The translations under genes were made by a program, and so were the position numbers. A stretch of DNA of 64,000 nt from Zobellia nedashkovskayae (GTDB lineage: Bacteria; Bacteroidota; Bacteroidia; Flavobacteriales; Flavobacteriaceae): positions 3,422,685-3,486,684 of the forward strand of contig NZ_JADDXR010000002.1 in the NCBI RefSeq assembly GCF_015330125.1. Reading direction: 5' to 3'. Positions 10,601-17,653 of the stretch are shown one piece after another. The notes under the pieces were generated by a model that worked only from the letters and a program-made list of their open reading frames with translations, ran no database searches and was not told the origin of the DNA. Position 1 is the stretch's first letter. Every line of letters begins with the position of its first letter.

Positions 10601-13600
10601 ACTTTGATATTCTAAGTGAAACTGATCCGGCAACTGCCCTAGTAAAAGAATTTGATAATATTTCTATTACGGATGGTTTTGCAAGTATTTATATAAATGG
10701 AGTAGAGCAAAGTGCCAAAATAAACGCTCTTGAAATTCTATCACCCGATACATTTGAGGGAGGTACGCCAACTGATGCTAATATTACGATACTATCACCT
10801 TCTAATGGATGGGATGTTAATCAACCTTTTGAAGTAGCTTTTAGAGTAGATAATTGGGTAATTAATGAAGATGATACCCATATCCATTATTTTATTGATG
10901 ATAATTTAATAGATAAATATTACGGTTATGACCCAATCCCAATAGATGGTTTGTCTGACGGTGAACATACCATAAAAATAGAATTGTATAATGCTGATCA
11001 TACAGGCACAGGTATTTATGATGAAGTAATTGTGAATGTTACTGGATTGGTAACATGTAATGAGACACCATTTCCAGAATCTTGGGTAGTTCATGAATTT
11101 ACACCTAACCCGTATACCGTGGTATATACTTTTGCTGATGATGATTTAGATGGCGATGGTCTTAAAGATATTGTTACCGGTGGTTGGTGGTACAAAAATT
11201 CAGGGTCTGCTTCAGGTGATTGGGTGAAAAACGAAATAGGGAGTGATTTTAATAATGTTGCCCATGTTTATGATTTTGACGGAGATGGAGATATGGACTT
11301 GCTGGGTACAACAGGAGCGTATACAGGGTTACAGCTAATATGGGCTCAAAATGATGGTAGTGGTAATTTTACGGTATATGAAAATATCCCAGAAGGTGAT
11401 TCCGATTTTGAAGAGCCTTTCTTAGCAGGTTTAGCAGGTGGTGTTTTTGATAATACCAACACATATAGAATGGCAATTAACTGGAATGGAGCTGAAGATA
11501 CAGGTTCTCCTATGCAAATGTTAACCCCATCTAATAATATTACCACTGAGATATGGAGTTTAGTTGATGTTAGTTTTGACTCATCGGGAGAAGATATTCA
11601 AGCTGCAGATATTGATCGGGATGGAGATTTAGATCTTTTTCAAGGTGTTAATTGGTTACGTAACAATGGAGATTTAAATTTTGAGATGTTTGATACAGGC
11701 ATATTTGATTTATACCCAACTACCGCTGATCGCGCTCAACTAGCAGATTTTGATCGAGATGGCGATTTGGATGCCGTAGTAGGACAATTAAGTATTGGGA
11801 ATATTGGTAATGGAACAGGACCCGCTACAGAGTTTGCTTGGTTTGAAGCTCCTTCCGACCCTACACAATTATGGACAAAAAGAACTCTTGATAATGATGT
11901 TAACGGAAGCTTAAGTGTCTTTGCAATAGATATAGATTTTGATGGAGATCAAGATATTGTAGTAGGTGAATGGAGAGGGGATAAGCGCTTAATAGCCTTT
12001 GAAAATGACCTTTGTGGTTCTGGTGAATTCAAAAAAGTAATATTGGACGATGGAGCTTTAGGGTATGAACACCATGATGGTGCTAGAGTTGTTGATATAG
12101 ATAGTGATGGTGATTTGGATGTTGTCTCAAATGGCTGGTTAAATGATAAGGTTTTAAGAATCTATGAAAATACGACTCCACTTTTACTTGATAATAGACC
12201 TATTGCTAATGCAGGTTCAGATAAGATAATCTCCACTACTGAGGTAACCTTAATAGGTTCTGGTAGCGATCCAGATGGTGGAGAAATAGTTTCTTACCAA
12301 TGGACTCAAGAGAGTGGCCCAAATACAGCTACTTTAATAGGAGATCCAACCACAGAATTGATAGCAAGTAATCTTATTGATGGTTTATATGTTTTTCGCT
12401 TAACAGTTACAGATGAAGAGGGAGATAGAGGTTTTGATGACGTTTCGGTAACGAAATCAAGTACATCTACGGTTACACGAATTAATAGTGGTGGTCAAAA
12501 CTTCATATATGACGGTACGAGTTGGGCAGCAGATCAACACTCCAATGGAGGAACTACGTTAACAAATGCTATTGAGATTGCTAATACAGAAAACGATATT
12601 CTTTACCAAACAGAACGTTATAGAACAACAGGAAGCTTAATTTATGAGATTCCGGTTGCGAACGGTGAGCATAGCGTTAACCTACATTTCGCAGAGATAT
12701 ACTATGGCGTACCTGGAGATGGTTCCTCAGGTGGAGCAGGTTCTAGGGTTTTCAACATTGATGTTGAAGGGCAGGAACAAAAAGAGAACTACGATATTTT
12801 TGTAGAAGCAGGTGGAGCAGCAACTGCTATTATTGAAACTTTTAGCGGAATTAATGTAGCTGATGGAAGTTTGACTATAACATTAAGTCCTGTTACTGAA
12901 TTTCCTAAAATTTCTGGTATTGAAATTATTGAACCGGTGGTTGAGGGAGCTCCAATAGTGGATGCAGGTGAGGATAAAATGTTAACATTACCAGCTAATA
13001 GCGTTGTGCTTTCTGGATCAGGTTCTGATTCCGATGGAGGCGTTGTTACATTTTTATGGACACAGGAAAGTGGCCCTGATACAGCTACAATAAGCAATGA
13101 AAATACAAATGAATTGTCAGTTAGTGACCTGGATGCTGGAGTATACATATTTTTACTTATAGTTACGGATGATGAAGGAGAATCGGTTTCTGATGATGTA
13201 ACCGTAACCGTAGTACCTGCAAATGGTTTACTTGCAGTCGCAGAAGCAGCACCTGCAGTAGGAAGTGCTCCTCTTGAGGTAACCTTTACCGGGAGTAATT
13301 CAATAGGGGATATTGAAACCTATTTCTGGGATTTTGATAATGGTAATACTTCAGAAGATGCGGATAGTGCTAGTACATTCTTGGAAAATGGTACTTACGA
13401 GGTAGTGCTTACTGTAAGCAATGTAGGAGGAGAAACACATTCGGACAGCGTAACTATTACTGTTTCAGAAACGGTTGAAGGTGATAAAATGGGCTTTATT
13501 TTAGAAAAGAACCCTATAAGAGAAGGTGTAGCTACTATCCGAATTTTAAATCAGCCTGAGGATTTCATGATGTTGGGCATTAACTTACATGATCAGCAAG

Positions 13601-13758
13601 GGCGATTAATCAGCGGAATAAGGGCGGAAGATGTGATTGTTGTAGATACAGATACGTATCAAGTTCCTGTTCACCTTTTGCAAGACGGTATATACTTTCT
13701 GAACATAGCCAATAATAAAGGTAAACCTGTTACGATGAAGTTTTTAATACAGAAGTAA
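7642..13758 (+). CDS. Giant secreted multidomain protein: glucose/sorbosone dehydrogenase-like, malectin, VCBS and PKD modules, type IX sorting domain
   Basis: From ATG 7642 the protein has 2038 residues. A signal peptide ends near MEAQ. A PQQ-sugar-dehydrogenase-like six-blade propeller covers about 25-455 (FHSGGDMDFDSQGNLFIATGD). Then come a PKD domain (about 460-540), a CBM6-like domain (about 650-780), an Ig-like repeat, a malectin domain (about 880-1035), and a VCBS/FG-GAP region with repeated D-x-D-x-DGD-x-D calcium loops (about 1160-1510). REJ/PKD repeats flank a second malectin domain. The last 85 residues resemble a type IX secretion sorting domain. A cell-surface carbohydrate-binding oxidoreductase or adhesin is likely. 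Whether the dehydrogenase is active cannot be told. The ATG start is preferred because it opens the signal peptide. Confidence 0.85.
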   Translation: MKNNYITSFLITCLTVFFIGSFRMEAQLPDEFVKVDLTTGLANATSFTFTPDGRVFILDRFGEILIYKPDTQITVSGGVLPVFHELEDGLVGIAVDPNFETNSKIYLHYAPLDFIGNRVSRFSVVGDAVDFSSEEIIIQWSTSRTAEFHSGGDMDFDSQGNLFIATGDNTTYGPRPYAPIDEEVSDMSAEKASSNTNDLRGKILRIKPGAGSSYTIPSGNLFATAAQGRPEIYVMGARNPYRIHVDETNDWLYWGEVGPDANDDSVLGPKGLDEINLTKAPGNYGWPYFSGADNDIDERYAYQIDYADTPYYNDPAAPVNISKWNTGATNLPPAQEAWIEKFHKCYLAGFRYRYDSELLDEQRLPIEFDGLFFYYDFNTSQIWAVEMNANGDIVSEEQLKQSVFPGSGGGGSGYIDMEVGPDGKLYILAYGAGCCPDDVGTGRLIRVDYTGITSNSPPSVVMEADVTNGPLDLTVSFTGENTTDPNGDTPLTFAWDIDVDGTVDYTTENITHTYTTAGTYTAQLKVTDPEGAVGAKTITIYAGNSTANFNFSSPVDGGIFGWNDDFTLNLTGNDPEEGDIDCADINVIPSLGHLNHFHDDNTIDACSTNLTLDDGGHDIDGEMDIYFVLNANYTDTGGLISRDQIILHPKRKEAEFYDTQSGTTIIDNSYDLEGAAEALQVDNNGYISFSGRNLQNITGVKYLVASGNSGGTIELRVGSVTGSLVATTAIPATGGSDQWLTVETSITAPSGKNDLYFVFKNAAAQQDIFRLNYVEFIGDGVSVDNSAPFVKTVQPDGNSSVAVSFSEYVNQTTAENLSNYSIDNGVSISSAILQPDNRTVVLTTSALSSGTSYNINVANVQNISNISMVSESLSFMVFEEFRMNVGGGEITFEGKTFLADDYFTGGDTFSKNVDIAGTTNDAIYQSERFGANSGGYGYDIPVGVAGEYDIRLHFAEIFFSVAEDQLDKGIGTRIFNVIIEGEQVLTNFDILSETDPATALVKEFDNISITDGFASIYINGVEQSAKINALEILSPDTFEGGTPTDANITILSPSNGWDVNQPFEVAFRVDNWVINEDDTHIHYFIDDNLIDKYYGYDPIPIDGLSDGEHTIKIELYNADHTGTGIYDEVIVNVTGLVTCNETPFPESWVVHEFTPNPYTVVYTFADDDLDGDGLKDIVTGGWWYKNSGSASGDWVKNEIGSDFNNVAHVYDFDGDGDMDLLGTTGAYTGLQLIWAQNDGSGNFTVYENIPEGDSDFEEPFLAGLAGGVFDNTNTYRMAINWNGAEDTGSPMQMLTPSNNITTEIWSLVDVSFDSSGEDIQAADIDRDGDLDLFQGVNWLRNNGDLNFEMFDTGIFDLYPTTADRAQLADFDRDGDLDAVVGQLSIGNIGNGTGPATEFAWFEAPSDPTQLWTKRTLDNDVNGSLSVFAIDIDFDGDQDIVVGEWRGDKRLIAFENDLCGSGEFKKVILDDGALGYEHHDGARVVDIDSDGDLDVVSNGWLNDKVLRIYENTTPLLLDNRPIANAGSDKIISTTEVTLIGSGSDPDGGEIVSYQWTQESGPNTATLIGDPTTELIASNLIDGLYVFRLTVTDEEGDRGFDDVSVTKSSTSTVTRINSGGQNFIYDGTSWAADQHSNGGTTLTNAIEIANTENDILYQTERYRTTGSLIYEIPVANGEHSVNLHFAEIYYGVPGDGSSGGAGSRVFNIDVEGQEQKENYDIFVEAGGAATAIIETFSGINVADGSLTITLSPVTEFPKISGIEIIEPVVEGAPIVDAGEDKMLTLPANSVVLSGSGSDSDGGVVTFLWTQESGPDTATISNENTNELSVSDLDAGVYIFLLIVTDDEGESVSDDVTVTVVPANGLLAVAEAAPAVGSAPLEVTFTGSNSIGDIETYFWDFDNGNTSEDADSASTFLENGTYEVVLTVSNVGGETHSDSVTITVSETVEGDKMGFILEKNPIREGVATIRILNQPEDFMMLGINLHDQQGRLISGIRAEDVIVVDTDTYQVPVHLLQDGIYFLNIANNKGKPVTMKFLIQK

Positions 13759-13784
13759 TAGTTAGATAATATATTACAGAACTA

Positions 13785-13816
13785 AAAAATGCCGCTGATT
13801 CAGCGGCATTTTTTTA
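13785..13816. terminator. Bidirectional intrinsic terminator between convergent genes
   Basis: A near-perfect palindrome, AAAAAATGCCGCTGA against TCAGCGGCATTTTTT, lies between the stops of the giant gene and the convergent phosphatase gene. It has A/T runs on both sides and can end transcription from either direction. Confidence 0.9.
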
Positions 13817-13850
13817 TGTGTTTAATTAACTTAGGTACTAGATATTATTT

Positions 13851-14591
13851 TTAGTAAAATGTTTGAATGGTATTGTTGATTAAAGGAAGAAGTTGCTCTA
13901 TCATTTTTTTAGAAAGGGTGAGTTTTTTTAAAGCATTGAGCTGAGCCATGTTATGCACATCAGATGCAATAAAATCTATCAAACCATTCTCTAAAAGCTC
14001 TACCGCTACTTTTGGCACTTCTTTTCCGTAGTACTCACTAAGGGATAAAAGATTCATTTGAAAAAGGATACCATTGTCTTTGTACTCCTGATATCTTTTC
14101 TTTCTATGATGTAAAAATCCATATCTCTCTGGATGTGCTAGTATAGGAAAAAAACGTTTTGAAGCCGTTTTAATAATGGCTTCTTCAAAGTTTATTGGCG
14201 GTTGTAAATAAGACATTTCTACCAATAAATAATCTTTCTTTAAGGGCATGATGCCCTCATTTTCTAGTAAAGACTCAAAATTATCATCAATCATATGTTC
14301 CGCGGAAGCTTCTAATGATATATCTTTTAAGCCATTTTGCAACAGTGCGTTTTTTAACTCTGTTAGCGAAGATTCAATTGTTTCTCTGGTATTAGGATAG
14401 TAGTTAGACATGATATGTGGAGTGGCAATAAAATGCTTGACCCCAAATTCAGAAAAAGACCTTATAAGAGCAATAGATTCATCTACAGTCTTAGCCCCAT
14501 CATCTATGCCTGGTAATATATGATTATGTATGTCGATAAATCCATCTAGATAATCGACCAGAAATTTTTTCTTATTGAAAAATTGAAACAT
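13851..14591 (-). CDS. PHP-family tyrosine-protein phosphatase (CpsB/YwqE type)
   Basis: A 246-residue polymerase-and-histidinol-phosphatase-fold enzyme. The metal-binding signature DIHNHILPGIDDG (H22, H24) is near the N-terminus. ATPHI, LVEMSY, LAHPERY and ASDVHN follow in the family order. CpsB/YwqE enzymes use a tri-metal site to dephosphorylate BY-kinases, which cycles capsule or exopolysaccharide assembly. Its natural substrate here would be the tyrosine tail of the kinase at 4877-7261. It is transcribed alone, from its own promoter, and points toward the polysaccharide operon. Family and role are well supported; the kinase-phosphatase pairing is inferred from location. Confidence 0.92.
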   Translation of the reverse strand: MFQFFNKKKFLVDYLDGFIDIHNHILPGIDDGAKTVDESIALIRSFSEFGVKHFIATPHIMSNYYPNTRETIESSLTELKNALLQNGLKDISLEASAEHMIDDNFESLLENEGIMPLKKDYLLVEMSYLQPPINFEEAIIKTASKRFFPILAHPERYGFLHHRKKRYQEYKDNGILFQMNLLSLSEYYGKEVPKVAVELLENGLIDFIASDVHNMAQLNALKKLTLSKKMIEQLLPLINNTIQTFY

Positions 14592-14667
14592 TTAAAGTGG
14601 TTTCGTTAATAACTCAAGAAGTATAACGGTTAATACCGATATTTATGATGTTTTATTTTATACAATA

Positions 14668-14697
14668 CAAAGATAAGTCAGAACAACTATAAACAAA
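14668..14697 (-). promoter_or_regulatory. Canonical Bacteroidota promoter for the phosphatase gene
   Basis: On the minus strand TTTG (14694-14697) and TATCTTTG (14668-14675) are separated by 18 nt, an excellent fit to the -33 TTTG and -7 TAnnTTTG consensus. Transcription would begin near 14661, with a leader of about 70 nt before the ATG at 14591. Confidence 0.65.
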
Positions 14698-14735
14698 ACC
14701 ATTCTATATAACTTTCATTTAGGCTATAAATAAGA

Positions 14736-14771
14736 AAACGGAGTTATGACACTTTTGTCATAACTCCGTTT
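14736..14771 (-). terminator. Intrinsic terminator after the TonB-dependent receptor gene
   Basis: A perfect 16-bp stem (AAACGGAGTTATGACA and its complement) closes a four-base loop 20 nt downstream of the receptor stop. On the minus strand T-rich sequence follows. It ends the leftward peptide-synthetase operon. Confidence 0.9.
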
Positions 14772-14791
14772 GTACAAAGTTCAATGGTCCG

Positions 14792-17023
14792 CTAAAAATT
14801 TACGGATATCTTTCCTCTTAGGTAAAATGGAATACCCGGGGTAAAGTGAATTTCTTCAACTGATTCAGCTTCATTAAATAATCTACTTTCAGTAGCAAAT
14901 TGGGTTTCATTCCATTCTGTATCAAACAGATTTTCAATAATAACACCCAATGTCCAGTTCTTGATGGAATAATTCAGGTTCAAATCGGTTACAAAATAAC
15001 CTTCGGCTACAATAGAATTATCTTCATTTGCAGGTCGGTTTTTGACATATTTATAATTAATTCCTCCAGAAAAATTCTTAACATCAATAAAAGAAAGTCC
15101 AGCTGAAGAAGTTAAGTCCGGTGCAAGGGGAATAAAGTCTTCTCCGTCAGCTTCTTCAGTACTTCTGGCATAAGTATAATTAATATCTCCGTTAGCATAA
15201 AGCCAATCGGTTAATTGATAACGTAGGCCAAAATCAACACCTAATCTTTTGGTTTTTCCGCTTGGCTCTACTATACCTGCATCTCCAACATAAACAAATT
15301 CTTGGTCTAGGAACAGCGTCCATAAGGCGGCGTTGATAACCAATTTATCCATAGGTTTAAAAATAGCTCCTAAATCTCCTCCATACGCCAAGGGTAGAAT
15401 TTCCTTTCCGTTATTTGCTGTTACAACTCTAGTATCGTTTGAATGGTAGCCAATCCCAGATTTCGCAAAAAGTTGTAAGTTAGGGGTAGGGGCGTAGATG
15501 ATATTAAGTTTTGGTCCAAGAAAAAGCTTGTTCTCACTTTTACTATCATAAGTTTCGGTTAGTTTGTTTACATAGTCGAACTTAAAATAATCTAATCTCA
15601 GGCCTGTATTTAATGTCCATTTATTTTTCTTATAAGTAACATCAAAGAAGCCGTAAGCATTTAGCTCATCAACGTCGCCATAGGCAAGACGCTCTAGTAA
15701 AGTTTGACGATTTTTGGTGCGAGATAATTGAACGTCATTTACATCATCATATCTAAACCCTATTCCAGATTCATATTTTAACTGAGAATCATGATTGCCA
15801 GTATGAATAGAATGCTCATAACTAGTCTCGGCACCTATTATAGTACGGTCTTCAAATTGTCTAATTTGGTCGCCATTTATAGGGTCTTCCAAGAAAAATG
15901 TGAAATTTGAAAATAATTCAAAATCATATTTGGTTAAATAGGCTTTAGATTTTACTCTTGAATGCTCATCTAGTTGTTTGGTATGGTTTAAAAGTATGTT
16001 ACTTCTGCTTGTATTTCCTCCTTCGGTATCATCAATTGCTCCAAACCTGCCAATCAGGCCTGCATCAATTGTGCGCTGAGGAACTTGACCGGAAGCATCC
16101 CATTTACTCTGAAAGTGCGAAAGCGTAACACTCAAATCTTGGTCTTCACGATTATTGAATGTGTAGCGACCCATAATATTAATCCGATTGAAATTTTGGG
16201 AAGACTCAAAAGGACCATCGGTCAGTACCAATTCAGAAGCAACATAAGCATTGTTAAAGTCACTCTCAGCAACTTTAAACATTCCTACTGTACGTAAAGT
16301 ATTGAATTGACCGATTTCCGCTGAAATCAAATTTTCGTCAAGTTTTCGCTTAGTTTTTAAATCAATATATCCTGCGGTATTAAAATTACCCTTGTTAGCG
16401 TAATATGGTCCTTTTCCAAAATCAATATTATCAATCGTCTCCGGAATGATAAAGTGCATATCTGAATATCCTTGCCCGTGAGCATGAGAAACCATATTTA
16501 CAGGTAGGCCATCTACGTTAATGGCTAGGTCTGTACCGTGATCAATATCAAATCCTCTTAAGAAAATCTGCTCTGCTTTTCCTCCTCCAGCATGCTGACC
16601 GATAATCAAACCTGGAACCTTCCGTAAAATTTCTTGTGAAGATTTTACCGGGTTCGCCTTAACATCAACATTAACAAAGTTACTTAATGCATTCACTTTT
16701 GAGACAAGTACAACCTGGTCCAAAGACACTGCGGACTGAATAAGAGTAACATTTACCTTACCATCTAAAAGGTTTTCCGTTATTGTAATTTGATGGTTTT
16801 TATAACCTAAACTATAAAAATAGATGACATCCCCAATTGAGATATCATCAAGTTCAAAATAACCTGACACATTTGTATACGTATATCCGCCTGTGGTTTT
16901 ATTATAGACGCCAACTCCTTCAAGAGCTATTTGGTCTGCGTTTGTTACAGTACCACTTAAATCATGGGCATTGACGCCAATGTAAAAAGTTAATAGTACT
17001 ATAATTGTAATATATTTTTTCAT
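14792..17023 (-). CDS. TonB-dependent outer-membrane receptor, likely metal or metallophore uptake
   Basis: A 743-residue receptor. The signal peptide MKKYITIIVLLTFYIGVNA is followed by a carboxypeptidase-regulatory-like domain (about 22-100), a plug domain (about 125-235) and a C-terminal beta-barrel ending in aromatic VNF. The plug contains LRGFDIDHGTDLAINVDG and a histidine-rich SHAHGQGY stretch. I recall this pattern from a distinct receptor clade of unknown substrate. It is the last gene of the leftward operon, behind a His-rich protein and synthetase genes. Import of a metal complex of the encoded peptide is the natural inference. There is no SusD partner, which argues against glycan uptake. 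The receptor call is certain; the substrate is not. Confidence 0.9.
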   Translation of the reverse strand: MKKYITIIVLLTFYIGVNAHDLSGTVTNADQIALEGVGVYNKTTGGYTYTNVSGYFELDDISIGDVIYFYSLGYKNHQITITENLLDGKVNVTLIQSAVSLDQVVLVSKVNALSNFVNVDVKANPVKSSQEILRKVPGLIIGQHAGGGKAEQIFLRGFDIDHGTDLAINVDGLPVNMVSHAHGQGYSDMHFIIPETIDNIDFGKGPYYANKGNFNTAGYIDLKTKRKLDENLISAEIGQFNTLRTVGMFKVAESDFNNAYVASELVLTDGPFESSQNFNRINIMGRYTFNNREDQDLSVTLSHFQSKWDASGQVPQRTIDAGLIGRFGAIDDTEGGNTSRSNILLNHTKQLDEHSRVKSKAYLTKYDFELFSNFTFFLEDPINGDQIRQFEDRTIIGAETSYEHSIHTGNHDSQLKYESGIGFRYDDVNDVQLSRTKNRQTLLERLAYGDVDELNAYGFFDVTYKKNKWTLNTGLRLDYFKFDYVNKLTETYDSKSENKLFLGPKLNIIYAPTPNLQLFAKSGIGYHSNDTRVVTANNGKEILPLAYGGDLGAIFKPMDKLVINAALWTLFLDQEFVYVGDAGIVEPSGKTKRLGVDFGLRYQLTDWLYANGDINYTYARSTEEADGEDFIPLAPDLTSSAGLSFIDVKNFSGGINYKYVKNRPANEDNSIVAEGYFVTDLNLNYSIKNWTLGVIIENLFDTEWNETQFATESRLFNEAESVEEIHFTPGIPFYLRGKISVNF

Positions 17024-17132
17024 CGTATAAAGATTGATAGTATTAAGGGCACAAGCATGTTACCCCATAAAGGAACATATGCAAAGCCTTGATACTAAGT
17101 CGTTAATTTTTAAAAAAAGTAGGGATTGAATC

Positions 17133-17618
17133 CTATATGTAAGTGGGGAGGACTACTTGCCGCGGTGGCTCTTCCAAGATGGTAGAATGGCCTAATTTAA
17201 GGCTGTTTTCTATGGATTTAAAATTTTGTGAATGTCTAACAGGCAGTATAACGCTTTGGCCCCAATAATCTGTGGTTATATGTTTATCAAACTTAAAATC
17301 AGCAAGCAGCGTATCTTTTGATGATTCATTAGTGTTGGAAGCTTCAAAAATGGAATCAATGATTTTAATCAATTTGTGTTCGTGGTTATTTGCTTCGGTA
17401 ACATGCTCGTGGTCATAATGCGTATTTTCATTATCTGAAAAAGAGTCATGACCAAGAACGGTATCAGGCATCTCTAAGGCGTGTGAAACTACATGAAATG
17501 CAGTGCCTATTTGTTGATGTAAAGGATTGAGAACATAGCATAGAGCTATTACCAAAGCTATATATTTTATAAGCTCTGGTCTGGTAAAAGCACCGGAATG
17601 TTCTTTTTTGCGTTGCAT
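17133..17618 (-). CDS. His-rich membrane-anchored hypothetical protein
   Basis: A 161-residue protein I cannot place in a named family. One hydrophobic helix (about 19-40) lies near the N-terminus and is probably an uncleaved anchor with the rest in the periplasm. Thirteen histidines are present, several in pairs with acidic residues (HYDHEHV, NNHEHK), together with HVVSHALEM and LGHDSF. This suggests transition-metal binding. It is encoded 35 nt after the synthetase and 109 nt before the TonB receptor. A periplasmic metal-handling or sensing step beside the receptor is plausible, but inferred only from composition and position. Confidence 0.7.
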   Translation of the reverse strand: MQRKKEHSGAFTRPELIKYIALVIALCYVLNPLHQQIGTAFHVVSHALEMPDTVLGHDSFSDNENTHYDHEHVTEANNHEHKLIKIIDSIFEASNTNESSKDTLLADFKFDKHITTDYWGQSVILPVRHSQNFKSIENSLKLGHSTILEEPPRQVVLPTYI

Positions 17619-17653
17619 ACAATTCTACTTACGTAAACAGGGTACAAAAGGTT

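Noticed and set aside
12789..13148. 119-codon open frame on the minus strand inside the giant gene
   Set aside because: It is the antisense of repeated PKD and malectin coding sequence, with Ser/Pro-rich composition typical of a shadow frame.
14792..17023. SusC-type glycan importer for the TonB receptor
   Set aside because: No SusD partner or glycosidase is adjacent, and the plug and neighbours point to metal handling instead.
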